A stretch of 64,000 nt of DNA, taken from contig JAQFWX010000012.1 in the NCBI GenBank assembly GCA_027605045.1, forward strand, positions 384,930-448,929, in the 5' to 3' direction. This document shows, in pieces, positions 36,131 through 48,345 of this stretch. Position 1 is the stretch's first letter; each line of letters begins with the position of its first letter. Under the pieces are notes generated by a model. It saw nothing but the letters and a program-made list of their open reading frames with translations, was not told the DNA's origin and made no database searches. Origin of the DNA: Phallus indusiatus. Its lineage: Eukaryota > Basidiomycota > Agaricomycetes > Phallales > Phallaceae. The translations under genes and the position numbers were made by a program.

Positions 36131-37176
36131 AGTTGGATGGTTTTTTTCTTTTTAGTTTGGTTTGGTTTGGGTTGAGTTTGGATGGGTGGGTGTAGACTGG
36201 AGACTGGGTTTTTTAGTGTCGTTTCGCTCTTTTCTTTTTCGCTCGGGTTGTTGAGTCTGTTGGTCGAATTATGCTCCCATTTCCTACACCCTCTTGCACG
36301 CGTTTTGCTTTCGTCCCCTCTCTTCCTTCGCGTTTTGGACATTCTTTCTTCCTTTCGCGCTATCATTTCCCTGCCGAGCTCGTCTTTGAGAGAAAAGAGA
36401 GCGACAATTATTTATTTATTAAATATCTTTTTCTCTCTCTCGCAGCCCCATAACGTTCCGGCAAAACATATATAGGACGAAACCTGTTACTTGGACACCC
36501 CGGCGCATCTCCCTCTTCTCTTACCTTCCTCGGACTCTTTTGTTTTCGTTTTCCGTTCTGTTCTTCAACGATTCGACATGACATGACACGACCCCGAGCT
36601 TTTATATCTATCTATCTATTCAAACTAAAATATCTCATTACTATATAACTCTCAAGGACATCTTTCTAAAATAGCTTTATGTTATCCAATATCCGTTCAT
36701 CTATCCACCTATCTCTTATTCTATCCTACCCTCTCTTATCACATACCACGTATCATATTCCACTCATTTGTATCGGTTTATTTCTTTTCCTCTCCTACTT
36801 TATGATTTTATCTTATCTTTGTCCTCGATGTCGAATCCAATCAGTATTACAATAGTTTTATACAGATTTATATCCTTCCTCTTAGCTCTTGTATACGTCA
36901 TGCTTGTTTGAATTCGTTTCGTTCTCTTCTTTTCACTATAATTCTTTATACGGTGTTTTTGTTTATATTAAGTTTTGAATGTTACAGGTGGTGTCGCTGA
37001 ATTTGAGTACGATTCGGAAATGCAATTTCAATTCTAAATCTAATTTACACTTTCGCAGCTTAAATAAAGACCGCCATATATATCCAGACAAGTACATTGT
37101 AGTTTATTTTCGTTCGCATCTTCATGAATTTCAGTTTGTGAATTCAAGCGAAAAGCGGGGTTACAAAACTTACAAC
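36131..37176. other. 3' flank, CT-rich, with a TATC microsatellite
   Basis: Pyrimidine-rich over most of its length with a short (CTAT)n run near 36604-36620. Probably includes 3' untranslated regions of the two convergent neighbours. No gene seen. Confidence 0.5.
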
Positions 37177-38127
37177 CTAGTAATAAGGCTGAACACGCAT
37201 CAAAAATTCCTCCAACACTTCGAAAAATCTTTCCGGTTCTTCAAAATGCGGAAGATGCGAGGACGAATCAAACTTGACCCATTTGCATCTCGGAATGTAA
37301 TTGAAAAACGGGAGAACAGCTTCGTCTTGAGCGCCGTCGTATTTTCCGTTGATCACCAATGTAGGCACTTGGATGCTGTTATCGCGTAAACGATCAACAA
37401 TGCTCCACGTTTTGAGTGATCCTGCGATACAGAATTCACTTGGTCCGTTCATTGTCATGGAAACTGTGGGGTCTTGAGCTATGACTTCGAAACTATCGGA
37501 CAGCTCTTTGGGCCAGGGATCGACGCGACAGACGTACTGCCGATGGAAAACTTGCATGGCTTCTTCATACTCTTTGCTATCGAAGGTCCCATCCTTTTCG
37601 TGTTTCGAAAGCGTAGCTTGTACGTCCTCGGGAAGCAGCAGCCTGAAGTTGTTGTATGCTTTAACCCACGACTCGACGGAAGCGGGCGAATTGGCTATGA
37701 TAAGCTTTTTGAGACCCTTCGGTTGATACGTCGCGAACGCAGCACCAAGCGTGCCACCCCACGATTGACCAATAATATCATAATCATCATCAATCTTCAA
37801 CTCTCGCAAAAGATTCTCGAGTTCGTTTCGAAACAGCTCTTCCGTCCAAAACGATTCATCGCCCTTTTTTTCTGGCAGATGGGTAGATTTGCCGTTCCCG
37901 ATTTGATCGTACAGAATGACGGGGATAGACTGCGTTTCCCAAACTTTTGCCATCGGAAGCATGTAGGAATGACACATGCCTGGACCGCCGTGGAGCACGA
38001 CGAGCGGTCGTTTGCGCTTTGGATCGTCTAGGTTACCGATAATCTTGTACCATGTTTTGCATGGTTTGCCAGCGGCTGGAACGTGAAAGTCTACCTCGCC
38101 TTCCGTTATTTGTATAAGCTGCGACAT
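37177..38127 (-). CDS. Proline iminopeptidase-like alpha/beta hydrolase (S33), 316 aa
   Basis: Intronless paralogue of 27339-28277, same start (MSQ) and layout: HGGPG (46-50), GQSWGG (Ser122), NGKYDGAQDEA acid, SSSHLPHFEEP histidine. The cap region differs more than the core, so substrate preference may differ. Four extra C-terminal residues. The two paralogues face inward and bracket the lipase-like and membrane protein genes, an arrangement best explained by an inverted duplication. Confidence 0.92.
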   Translation of the reverse strand: MSQLIQITEGEVDFHVPAAGKPCKTWYKIIGNLDDPKRKRPLVVLHGGPGMCHSYMLPMAKVWETQSIPVILYDQIGNGKSTHLPEKKGDESFWTEELFRNELENLLRELKIDDDYDIIGQSWGGTLGAAFATYQPKGLKKLIIANSPASVESWVKAYNNFRLLLPEDVQATLSKHEKDGTFDSKEYEEAMQVFHRQYVCRVDPWPKELSDSFEVIAQDPTVSMTMNGPSEFCIAGSLKTWSIVDRLRDNSIQVPTLVINGKYDGAQDEAVLPFFNYIPRCKWVKFDSSSHLPHFEEPERFFEVLEEFLMRVQPYY

Positions 38128-38310
38128 TGAAACAACTTGGAGGAAGATCTGGAGTGCTATATGAAAGCTAGGCCAATAATTTTCTTCTGATATACTTTGT
38201 ACACGGGCCGTGGGTCAATGTGGGTATCTTTCGATTTCATCTTCTTTCTTCGGCAACTCTTGATTCCCCAATTGGTTCAACGGTTCAAGTAGTAGTAGAC
38301 TCGAACTCAG

Positions 38311-38438
38311 TTCCTACTTTCCCAAGCGTTTGGGAAGCCATAAGGCTCCTTAAGGCGTTGTTGGTAGGGTTTAGTCTAAACCCTTCTAAACCCTACGAAC
38401 GAAGGCTTGGACCTCCCTAGCCTTGGGAAAGTAGGGTT
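38311..38438. repeat. Hairpin at the left end of the TIR element
   Basis: The left terminal repeat is followed at about 38390-38438 by another inverted copy of itself (GCCTTGGGAAAGTAGGG against CCTACTTTCCCAAG), with TAAACCC repeats in the loop. The left end alone can fold into a stem of about 45 bp, suggesting a nested or foldback MITE. Confidence 0.6.
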
Positions 38439-39537
38439 TAGTTAATGTTCAAAACACAATGCGTTACGAATCTAGGACGGTCTAGTCGGCGAGGAAGAGC
38501 GCCCACGCTCACATGACACGCTCACTCGTGCTTCACCCAAATGAAAACAGTGAGCTTTTTCAGAGTGTACATGTCTTACTAAGTACATCAGTCCTCTCTC
38601 AGTCGCTTCAGGATCCAGACGCAACCTGAGTCTTGTTACCCGCATATTCGCTCGATGTTGCCAGTCTGCGTTAGTTACAAAAACACTGCAGGGGTGTAGA
38701 CGTTTACACCTCTCCGAAATACGGCGTCATCAACCTTTCAAGTCTCCTGAAGATTCGTCCTGAATGAAGGGAGTCAAGCTTTTTAACTCGCTTCTCTCAT
38801 TTGCACAATGATCTTTTGTCGCGCTACTTCTTGTCGGTTTCTCCGCCTTGCACAGATTACGAGACTTGGTTTGTTTGGCCGGAGAACCGATCGTTGCAAT
38901 CATTCTCAATGTTACCGCCGGGCCACAAAGTGGAGTGGGAGCTTGGTCACTTCTCCTATTCTCTCCCTAGCCACAAAGGAGACCAGACTTTACAAAGGAA
39001 TCGTGTTGTGATCCACCAGCTCAGTGGGAGCGTTGATCCCTGTCCGCTTTGTCAGAAGACTTGAGGCGCGCCACTTTTCTTCCCTGGTCACCCTTTTCTC
39101 TGGGTTCGTTACAATGGGTTCATCCCTGTGAAATCCTGGTCCCTTTAAACGGATCGCGGAGTTATGTCCTTCTGATGTTGGTGGACACTCCTTCAGAGCA
39201 GACTCTCGCGCTGTCGGGTGTATCTCCAGATTGGATAGGAGGCTGTACATTGGACAACGAACGACAGACATCTTCCGGATTTACATCAGAAAGAACCCTA
39301 TCTTGGATCCATTCACTTATCACGGATATGTAAGTAGGGCTGCGTTTACCTCGTCGTGTCGCACCGTCACACTTCGTTATCTCTTTTTTCCTATCATTTC
39401 TTCTTGTTACCCTATAATTTCAGCACCCATCGGAGGTTGGGCCGCTCAGACTGACACACCGATCAGCAGAAACCCCACTAACGTTAACAACGCCTTAGGG
39501 GAGCTTAGGGCTCCCTGAGCGCGTGGGAAAATAGGGA
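38311..39537. mobile_element. Degenerate terminal-inverted-repeat element, about 1.2 kb
   Basis: The left end (CCTACTTTCCCAAGCG... through TTAAGGCGTTGTTGGTAGGG) and right end (about 39470-39537) are imperfect inverted repeats of about 60 bp. CTAAGGCGTTGTT, TTTCCCA and GGAGCC are the best shared blocks. No clear target duplication and no transposase. The interior (38450-39450) has frames of up to 95 aa that I do not recognise. Probably an old non-autonomous DNA transposon. Confidence 0.6.
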
Positions 39538-39789
39538 TTGGCTTATCAGTGTTATCACGTGTGAATTCGGGTCTCGACGACGAATGCTGCACTGAAGACA
39601 CCGCGAGGATAATAACAAAGGCGATATCAACAATAAATAATACACTCACGCATATCACTGTACTAAATGAAATTAAATAGTTGTTGCTGCCAAATCAGGA
39701 TCAGCTCCGTAAGTCCAATATTTGTAGGAGGACATGATGTAGTAAACCTAGTAGTCATGAATAAATCAAACCTTCTTGTTATAAGTTTT

Positions 39790-40760
39790 GGAGAGTCGTA
39801 CTATATACATACTGATCTCCAAGGATCCAAATTCAGAAGTTGAATCCAGAAAATATTCATAAGTTTCAGATAGACTAATCAACAGTTTTGGTAGAATGGA
39901 ATAAAGTGGCGTCAATAGATTATTGCCGGCCACCCTAGTCAAATGAGACAGAAGGTTCAGAGTCACCCGGGAAGCTGTAAAGCTTACTGGACGGATCAAG
40001 GGAAGGACCAGGAATTTTTGAATAGAAATCTTCAATATCATCCTTGGGATCATGCATATATGATAGAGGATCCGCTACAGTCATTTCAAATGCAGAGAAA
40101 ATTCCGCGCACAGGGGTACTCTACATACCTGACTTCGCGGATGTGGAATATGATCTCCGTTATATGACGGAATCACCATCTAAGGGCCAATGCTATGTCC
40201 TTCCTGAGTTTTCCTTTCCAAATGAGTTTCAAAATCTCCAGCCATAAGGCCCATAACGAGGGATTGACGTCAGCTAAGAAGCACCAAGGGACAATCTTAT
40301 AGCGAGTTCGTTTTTTTGAATGGCATCTTGTCTCCGGGCTTCATAGACGAAGGAGGAAGTACCGGTTATTATTTATGCTAAATCCCCATATGCCAACTTC
40401 GTTATCCTTGGTGTTTGGAATCTTCAATCGGGTGAAACGCCATGGGCAAGAAACGTGAATATGAATTCTAATATTTACTTATGATACCCACAAAATTAAC
40501 TGTAAAAAAGCAGCATGAAAATTGTTTTTAAGCTTAAAAAATTTCATGACATACTCGTATCTGTGTAAATCGGTCCCGATACATTTGTTTTTGTCCTCAT
40601 ACACGATCACGAGTAGACCACTCTGTTGTTTACCCGCGGTAGGCGATGAGAAATCATAAGTGAACCTCTGACTGCACACCGAGAAACTGCAGGAGGACGA
40701 GGGAACCCTGCATTGGTTAATTTGCACATCCAGATTAGCGAGAGTGAAGCAAGAGTGAAG
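39790..40760 (-). pseudogene. Degenerate aspartic protease, fifth copy
   Basis: Recognisable in order on the minus strand: VPSSSCSFSVCSQRFTYDF (40600-40715; compare TSCTSAICSEKHSYDP of copy 1), KNELAIRLSLGAS (near 40290; compare KNEFAFKLAKEGSS), a damaged strand near 40150-40220, a preserved-looking intron (GTATGTAG..CTGTAG), and SGSSIIYAHDP...DFYSKIPGP followed by LYSFPGDSEPSVSF (39945-40085). The first catalytic motif is unrecognisable, and several frames and in-frame stops intervene. Clearly a relic. Confidence 0.75.
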
Positions 40761-40799
40761 CCTTTCGGGATCTTCCGAGTGACGCGACGTGACATTGTG

Positions 40800-43113
40800 A
40801 CTGCAGAAGCTCCAAGCTTGTCAAAGTCGCTGACATCTGTGCTATGAGCTCCAAGGGGAGGCAGGGAAAAAAATAAATGACATCAACTCCCTAAACGATA
40901 ACAAGCCCTTCTGGACGCCTCCACCCCTTACGTAATGGGCGTCTAAATACCATAAAAGGAAACTGAGTTTTAAATATGAGCGTCTAATATCTTGACGAGG
41001 TCGTCGTGACATCATCGATGTGTCAGCATATCACGTGTGTCACATGTAACGCGTCACATTGTCACTATGTGACACCATTGGGAAGCCACGTCCGGTTCAT
41101 TTGGTGACTTAATAGATAGTGCTACAATGAAAATGGAGATGTAATTCTTGAAAGTAGCTTTCACGGGCCTTTGCGACTTATATAATTAGGGTTAAGACTA
41201 GGGTTAAGGCTAACGCTAACAAGGGGTCGCGGACCGCCCCCCCCTACCTAGTCCCGGTCTGGGCGCTTATTTGTTGCCTCCCCTTGATGAGCTCAGGTCA
41301 ATGCCAAACAGTGTGATTTTTAGAAAGCATCCAACACACATACTTCGCGCCAACTGCGTATCGATACTTTGGTTTCAGTCACGAGCGTTCTCAAATAGGC
41401 TGCTTCCAACTTGCAATTTACAAGCTACGACATTGCCTCCGGGTCAATCCTGAGACTTACGAGATGTACATGCTTGTTACTTCGCTATAGGAATTTTTTT
41501 TTGAATATAGTGAGTGCAATCTCATTAGTAAATCGATGAACTTTAACCAGACAGGCCTAGTCGGACACGGCCATCGAGGTGATATGATAGGTCAATCCAG
41601 GCCATACGGTGTTAGAATCCAACTTGGTCCGACAAGCTCTCGTCCGTCGACAAGAATGTTTTACTCTTGAGTCGGTCTCGCGGGTATACAGCTCGGTCAG
41701 ACAAGCAATTAGCTAAATGATATAACTAGTGGCTTTTGTCGTTCATAGGACATTATGGCAACCGCAATACGCGTCGAGCGCCTTGAAATACACGAATCAA
41801 AAAGTTTAAGATAGCTGGTAGGACGTCCACATCATAACCGTCGCCTTTATTAAGTAGTTCAGTGAGTATAAGAGCAAGACAAAATGCCTTAGCAGTGCTG
41901 AGTCAGTATCGCCTTTAGATCCCTGCTGCAATTGTGTCCTCCAGTTCTCATTCACATCATATTATCTCCCAGTCCGGTCGGAAGACAAAGCTTCTTCCGC
42001 TCGTTGTAAACAAGAGTCACGATCCATACTCCGTATTTTTCGCAGTCAATACCAGACCGAAGTTGTTCCAATACTGACATTGTTTTTTTTCCAGTCGTTT
42101 GTCACATTTTCGCATCATACTTTTATGTGATATTATGAAGGTCGCGATCAATTTACAGTTTATTTTTCATAAGAAATCAAATTCTCTTGATGAAGAAATT
42201 TGTTATTGGAATAGAAAAAGAAACTGGGGTGCCACAAATTATAGGGTATATTAAGGCCCGATGTCCGTACGTATGAGGTTGAAAGATGACACGGTGGCGG
42301 GGACTGGTGCATTAAATTTGGGGCATCCGAGTCTAACAATCTATGCTGACGAATTTTACGGATTAGTATTCTTGTTGTTCGATAACGGCATGGCACTCCC
42401 ATGTTCGTGAAAAAACGTCAATTGGGCTCATGGATTTGGATTTTGCGTTCTTTCGGAGTTTTTTCCCCTCAAGCTAAGACCTTTGGTAGGTAAATTACTT
42501 TTCCCTTCGAGCGACACTTCTCTTTGTTCACGTTCATGGTATAATACAGATATATTCAGATATATTCAGATAGGCTTAGTACATTTTCTAGCAATGTACA
42601 TGAAACTGCAAGGAAGGATACTGCCGAGATGTTCTTTCACGCGTGCGGCCTTCTTTTCATTTACTGAATCACGTGTTGGTCTTTACTCGGGACATGTTGG
42701 CTGTTTCCTAATGAAAATTTTCCCGTTGCAGTGGAGCAGCATGTGTGTGTAAAATGACTTAGTTCTCTTTACATTCACTTTGTATTCCGAATCATGTCGG
42801 ACTTGTCGGCGAGGGGTTGCGTTCGGAGTAGTCGCTGGTACGTTTTGTATATCGAATCAACTCCTCATCGACTCAAGCTATTGCGATAAGGACCTCGAAG
42901 AAGGAATGAATCAATTGATAGTTCATTTTTATGTCACGGGTACGCCAGGAACCGAAGTGAAGTAAAACAAGTTTTTTGTCTAAACTTTGTTTGGAACTTA
43001 CCTCGCTGATAGAGATTCGAAGAGCGTAATAAAAGGCCAGTTCCATAACTACACAATCTTTAGGTGTTTCAATACCTAATAATCTTTGGCTTTTTCTCCC
43101 AGCACAACTCTCA
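40800..43113. other. Gene-poor stretch
   Basis: Contains several TGTCA/TGACA motifs (40990-41075), the telomere-like tract at 41186-41220, a C-run near 41238, and short frames of no known family. A TATA-like AATAAAAGG at 43029-43037 and a probable 5' leader intron ending CCCAG at 43101 belong to the next gene. Confidence 0.4.
41186..41220 (+). repeat. Interstitial telomere-like repeat
   Basis: TTAGGGTTAAGACTAGGGTT followed by AAGGCTAACGCTAAC: two TTAGGG-type units plus degenerate units. Short and not at a window end, so an interstitial trace rather than a chromosome end. Confidence 0.5.
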
Positions 43114-43970
43114 ATGTCTCAGCTAGCTCATGTTCAAGATTCTTTGCAAGTGGGCCTTACTGCTCTTGGCCAATACAGGAGCAGCATTACCGCTGTTCAA
43201 ATCGAACAGGATTTGAATGCCATTTCTCATGCTCTGGTAAATTACACTTTGAAATTGACTCTATCAATATTAATTGAATCCTTGCTAGCATGTTTTACAA
43301 CCTACGGTCTTGGCTCTACCTACTAGCAATGTATCCCTTGACGAAGTCCTTGTAAGCGTGAATCACATTAGTATTGACAGTACTGAATTTTTTCTCTACT
43401 ACGATTTAGCTCGCCATCCCGCGTGGAATACTCAAGGCCGTTTCGCTTCAGAGGGCGACCTCCTGTTTCGGAGTAAGAATTCGAGACGTCTTCTTTCATT
43501 CTTTGCTCATTTTTCTAACTATATGCTCCTCTCCAGAACATCTCTCCCCCTCTTACGCCTGCTGATGGCGATATCATTCTAGCCGGTCTTAAGGATATAC
43601 AAGTTCAGCTTATCGCTGTCTTGACTATATACAATGACAGAATCGTTGCGGTCGAGAAGACTTTCCCTGGATTGAACCCTTGGGGGATCACTACTATTCA
43701 AGGCTTATATGATGTATGTCATCCTCACCAATTGGCCTTTGACATTAGTATAACTATCACTGAAAACGAAAACAGGGTCTGATAGAAGCCTTTATCGCTG
43801 TTGCTCCGGTAAGACCTTTGCTTGAAGTTTCACCTCTCAGGGTAGAAACTTTGCGTATTGATGATTTACAAATTATTATTAAGCCCAATATTCCCCGAGA
43901 AGATATCAAGGCGATTCACACTACTATTGATGAAGCCCTCAAACACACACTTTCTATCATTACTTCCTGA
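43114..43970 (+). CDS. Small helical protein, HsbA-like (hydrophobic surface binding protein) candidate, 206 aa
   Basis: Five exons (43114-43236, 43289-43351, 43410-43472, 43537-43713, 43776-43970) give 207 codons with the stop. All-helical pattern: TALGQYRSSITAVQIEQDL, then LTPADGDIILAGLKDIQVQL, then PGLNPWGITTIQGLYD and LIEAFIAVAP. This heptad-like rhythm and the ADGxxI...L/ GLN...LxxLYD segments resemble fungal HsbA proteins, which coat hydrophobic surfaces and recruit hydrolases. No signal peptide is visible at the chosen ATG; an upstream secretory exon may be missed or the protein may be cytosolic. A possible 32-nt intron at 43810 was not used because it would bring a stop. Confidence 0.5.
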
Positions 43971-46274
43971 AATTATGTGACTAATGTCTGTACATATGCG
44001 AATCCGATCAAATTGTAGTTGTTTTCTCAGATTCACCAAATAAATGAATTATGACTTACCGAGGCCGCTTCGCTATACATTTGGTACTTATTCTCGACAC
44101 GTGCACGTTGGTAGCAGCACTTCAAATTGGGCCGTCCGCGGAGATCAAATGTTGGGTTCAGATTTCACACTAACTGGCAACCCAACATGATTATGATACT
44201 ATAAATCATAATTGCTTCCGAAGTAGGAAAGCCTTTTCAGCCACTTGAACATTCGTTGTTTTCTTGTTCCCCAAGTTATCTCAATACCCGTCCTTCGTAT
44301 TAAAACCTGGCTTGAATTTGAAATATATTTTGAATTCGACCATTCCCTAGTGGTCTATCGGACGTGAGCATATCAATAGTCGCGCCAGACTCTCATCTCA
44401 GAGGTCCAACTCAAATATCGAAATCAGCATCAATCGAACATGTGGCATTTGACTGGTGACTCATCATGACATTGTCCCTTTTTTGATGTCGATCATGTGC
44501 GCTCCTCCCGGTTTCGAAGTTTTTCCGTGTACTAGATCGCTTCTCCAACCAATCCGAAGATGTGCCACCCAGAAAGCAAATTACACGAAACAAAGCTTCA
44601 CAAAATGATTGTCCGTTATCATAGGAGTTGAGGCCGAATTGATGTACTTGGTTGGTACGGGAATGTCATAAAAATCTATTGGAAAATTATAATAGCCAGT
44701 TGTTCAACTACTTACTTCTTCTTAGCCTAGTATTAGCCTATGAATTTTGTCTTTAATTGGGATACCATATGTTCTTTTGAATTTTAACGACAATTACCTT
44801 TATAAATCATCACCAGAGAGTCGTCACCATTATAGTTCGTGTTCAATATCATTGCTGGGACTGGCTCAATCTCATGCACGCACCACTTGAACAATTTCAG
44901 TTTCCGCCATGATGTATGATCCTCCAAGCTATGCAACAGGTACACATAGTGCCAGAGATAGATTTGGATGAACAAGGCTTGAAATTTATGAGGTGTAATA
45001 AGCATCCAAGCTTGGTAGGCGTTTCGTCAGTACCAGACTACCGGCGGGTATTAGCATAGCTTTCTGAGAAAATTTGAAATGACCAGGTAAAAGGCGTTTG
45101 TTTTCTTCCTACAACCCATTTATGATTCAAGTTCGTAATCGCCCATCGCCTGGGGATGAAATCGCCGCTAGCGGCGAAAATAACTCCGCAATTATGTAAG
45201 CGGCACGACTTGACAATTTGTTCCTGTGGCGCCTCGTCATTTTTCACAATCATCTTCTTGCTCTAACAAATCGCTCAGATAGGACCGTATATAAGAGTAA
45301 CAAAGATTGCCGTGTTCTTGTAGACGAGCTGTCTTCGTGCTCTCGGTGGGAGTTCACTTGCAAGCGGGGTTGTGTCTTGAGCCGTGCTGTTGAGACTGGA
45401 ACTCGGTTACAACGAATGTAAGTGACAGATAATATCATTTGTTACGCACAGTTAAACTCATGAACTTGGCACCACAATACATCTCAATTTGATATTATGT
45501 TCTTGAAAGCGATGGTGTGATGGGGCTATGGCTATTTATTCAAGCCTCAGTCGCGCAAATTAGTTGATTCCTTTTCACCGGATGCATCCTCCTATCAGGC
45601 TGTAGCGGCGGATCTTTTGACGCAACCAGTCTCTAGAGAAAACTGACTTAGAGTGTAGTGTAAATCTCTGTTGGCGTTTTTGGGCAGTTGAGATGGTACA
45701 GGACCCGGCTTCTCACGAAAGGTCTATCAAATTAATGATATAAAGTTCCCTGTGTCACTTACCTCAGTTTTTGACCTCGAACATGACCACTTCATTGACA
45801 ACCTCCCAGTCTGTGCCATATCTTGTTGCAAGATATCATCTTAAGTATCTGGCGTGTTGGTCGACGGTTTCTTCAGATAAAAATGATTTGAACGCTCATT
45901 TTTGGTTGAATAGTCGGAACTCTTACGTTGCTCATTTTTGATATTTTGCTCACCCTTAGAGCGGAGGTAAAATATTTGTCTGCTACCGTATTTGAAATGA
46001 CACTTAGAAGTAGCCTGTAGGTTGCATATGTTTGGAGGTCAGTATGCGTGGCGCCGTTCGTCGATAATACCACTTAACTGCTTGGATCAAAGACGGCCGT
46101 GGTCCCTCTTTAAAACTTTACATGTAATCTGCCGATATGGACCTATTGTTATACCTTGGTATGTTGGGATGCCCTTGAGAACTTTCTCTAAATAACAGGC
46201 GATGCCATAGCTTTGTACTAGGTAAGATAATCGGCCCGCGCTTTCGTCTTACTTTTAATATCCTTGATTTTTAG
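43971..46274. other. Intergenic, no gene seen
   Basis: Only short frames; none has family-like motifs or paired splice signals I can use. Confidence 0.4.
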
Positions 46275-47729
46275 GTATGCCATCAGACACACCACAAGTA
46301 TGCTCATTTTCTTCTGATTGCATCCCTTTCGTAGCTGATTCCTGTTTTCAGCAGTCTGTATTTCTTTTCAATTTATTTTATCATTCAGTGGGGTTGATTT
46401 GACTTTGGATACAGCTGCTTGGTGTCGGAATGGTCTTTGCTCTTGTACGTCTACAAACGTTACTATGAAATCTTTAAAGTCTCATATATTTCAGTGAGAC
46501 CATAATGCTCTGTATCTTCCCATTGGACTGTTTGCTTGCTATACGGCTGGACCGGTTATATACGTCAAAGTGTTGTAAGTTACTAGTGGTCATGAAACAA
46601 AGCAATATCCGAACGATGAATGAATGTTGCTAGTGCGCCGGGTATTGATTGCCTTAATTATATGTGCGCATTTCAAAAATATTTTGCACAGTCCATTAAT
46701 ATGACCATTGTTATCTTGCGACAGCTGAAGCTATTGTATGTTCTGTACCCAGTTTTCAAATAGCCTGACGAATGACCAAGTCTCGAAATAGGTCTATATT
46801 ACAGTAGTTTCTTTGAATGTAGGGAGTACTCAGGCGGACGTAGCGATCGCACAAAATGAGACTCAGACTTTCAAGTTCTGCACACTAAAAGCACATTTAA
46901 AGACGGGAGTACAAATAAGCCCAGGGTTTGTAACAACTAGGACTACGAAGCCCACATTAAAACTAACACAATATTAGGATTCCTTTTTTAGTAATTGCAG
47001 GTAACGACCCCAGAACACATGTTCATAACCGAATTTTACTTTGCTCACCTTGTTCAGCTTTATATTTCGCTTTTGCTGGAAACGCGTTTTACGGACATCT
47101 CCGACAGAGAGTAACTCTGACCAAACACCGATTTCTCAGAGAAAGCGGGACTGTGGCACCTGTCCTCACAGTTTTATTCCGTGACGGTATCGTCTGTTAT
47201 CTGTTGTGAGTTACTCGTACTGTATTAACCCTTCTGCTTTTTAACATAAATAAATCAAAGAAATTTCGGTTGCGTTTCTCTTTTTCATCGCGAAATATGA
47301 TCTCAATTTGACTGTTATTAGCAACCTCGGCTGTGGGGCTAGTTCTTTATGGCGTGTATGGCCGTACATTGCTATTTGATATTGTTTCATTGTAAGAACA
47401 ATTAAACTTGACACAACAATCATCTTATATCTGTTTTAGACTTATTGCCGCGAACGCCTCTATAATAGTTCGTGTTTTTTTTTGTAGTCAGACACGTTTC
47501 TGAGAACCCGGATTTATGTAGAGCTCTCGGCTTGTACATGTTCTCCGAGGCGATCCAAGCTACGCGACTGGTATTTATCGGGCTGGAAACGAATTGCAAA
47601 TCGTGAATGAGGACGATCATGACAAGGACTCGCAGCTCGAGTTTACCCATCTCGAACGTGAAAGAGCGAACACCCAGTATTTTGGGGATGAGGACGGCAT
47701 TTTATCAGTTCCGCTAGATTTGCTGTGAG
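46275..47729 (+). CDS. Probable DUF6533-type multi-pass membrane protein (model incomplete)
   Basis: Pieces of the family appear in order: SEWSLLLYVYKRYY (46430; compare W.(L)...L...RY of the first loop/helix), CAFQKYFAQSINMTIVILRQ (46665-46730), FLRESGTVAPVLTVLFRDGI (47130-47200; the LxxxL(L/F)RDGxxYf signature), a membrane helix, then SSRLVHVLRG and a charged tail reading to TGA at 47727-47729. Short introns separate these pieces but I cannot fix every boundary, and one junction near 46400 needs an uncertain splice. Either a genuine multi-exon gene or one with mild damage. These proteins have about seven helices and no known function. Confidence 0.5.
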
Positions 47730-48054
47730 CATAATATTAGTAAACTACATAATTTAGTTCCCATAACTTGACACTTGGATGGATTTATCCCTCTATATTC
47801 ATATTAATCTTCGAGCAGCGGAATGGAAGTATCGTATAAGTGATCAATTTAGCAGTGAGGATTCGTCAATCTCTCGCATACCCCTAGCTTGAAATACTAT
47901 AAATAAAAACCATACATATAATTTAGCGTACATACGCAAGAAAGGTACTAAGGCAAACTACACGATTGGATAAATTAGATACCCCGAAATAAATATTTAT
48001 ACTAGATGTCAGATAAACACGTAGTTTCTAGTCTTCTTCAAAAATACACTGAAT
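47730..48054. other. Short intergenic spacer
   Basis: AT-rich, between convergent genes. Nothing recognised. Confidence 0.4.
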
Positions 48055-48345
48055 TCAAACCGACCGACCTAGTCGAGCACTGCAGTGGTTACAAGATGAA
48101 TATGGCCGTATTGGTGGATCTCCGCTACTTGGTATAACACCACAGGTATGGTGGGCATTGCACGCTGCGTCAATCTGACCACAACCCGAGCATTCTTGTC
48201 TGCGTCCTTCTTGGCAGCCTGAGCCTGGATGAGTGGTGCTTGTTCGGCACAAGCGTTTGTTGCATCGTATATTTATGTAGCGTTGGTTTTCCACATAATC
48301 GCAGGACAGACATCTCCAGTCTCCAGTTTGAGATCTGTGACACAT
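48055..48345 (-). CDS. Cys/His-rich mini-protein, paralogue 1, 96 aa
   Basis: ATG at 48345. Metal-ligand-like spacing: MCH start, CLSC, C-x4-C (RCNKRLC), C...CSGC, CNAHHTC, IPSSGDPP, CNHC. Cysteines fall in CxxC pairs with a conserved C-x2-HH-x-C centre, which suggests two or more zinc sites. Paralogous to the protein at 49598-49876 with the same order and near-identical spacing but low identity elsewhere. No signal peptide, so intracellular. Not a zinc-finger class I can name. Confidence 0.6.
   Translation of the reverse strand: MCHRSQTGDWRCLSCDYVENQRYINIRCNKRLCRTSTTHPGSGCQEGRRQECSGCGQIDAACNAHHTCGVIPSSGDPPIRPYSSCNHCSARLGRSV

Noticed and set aside
34076..36366. Several minus-strand frames of 82-151 aa opposite the membrane protein
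   Set aside because: Antisense shadows of low-complexity Ser/Gly/Gln codons.
41186..41220. A chromosome end
   Set aside because: Only two telomere-like units, with kilobases of ordinary genes on both sides.
43810..43841. A 32-nt intron (GTAAGA..CTCAG) in the HsbA-like gene
   Set aside because: Too short for this genome's introns and splicing it brings an early stop, while reading through keeps the helical pattern.
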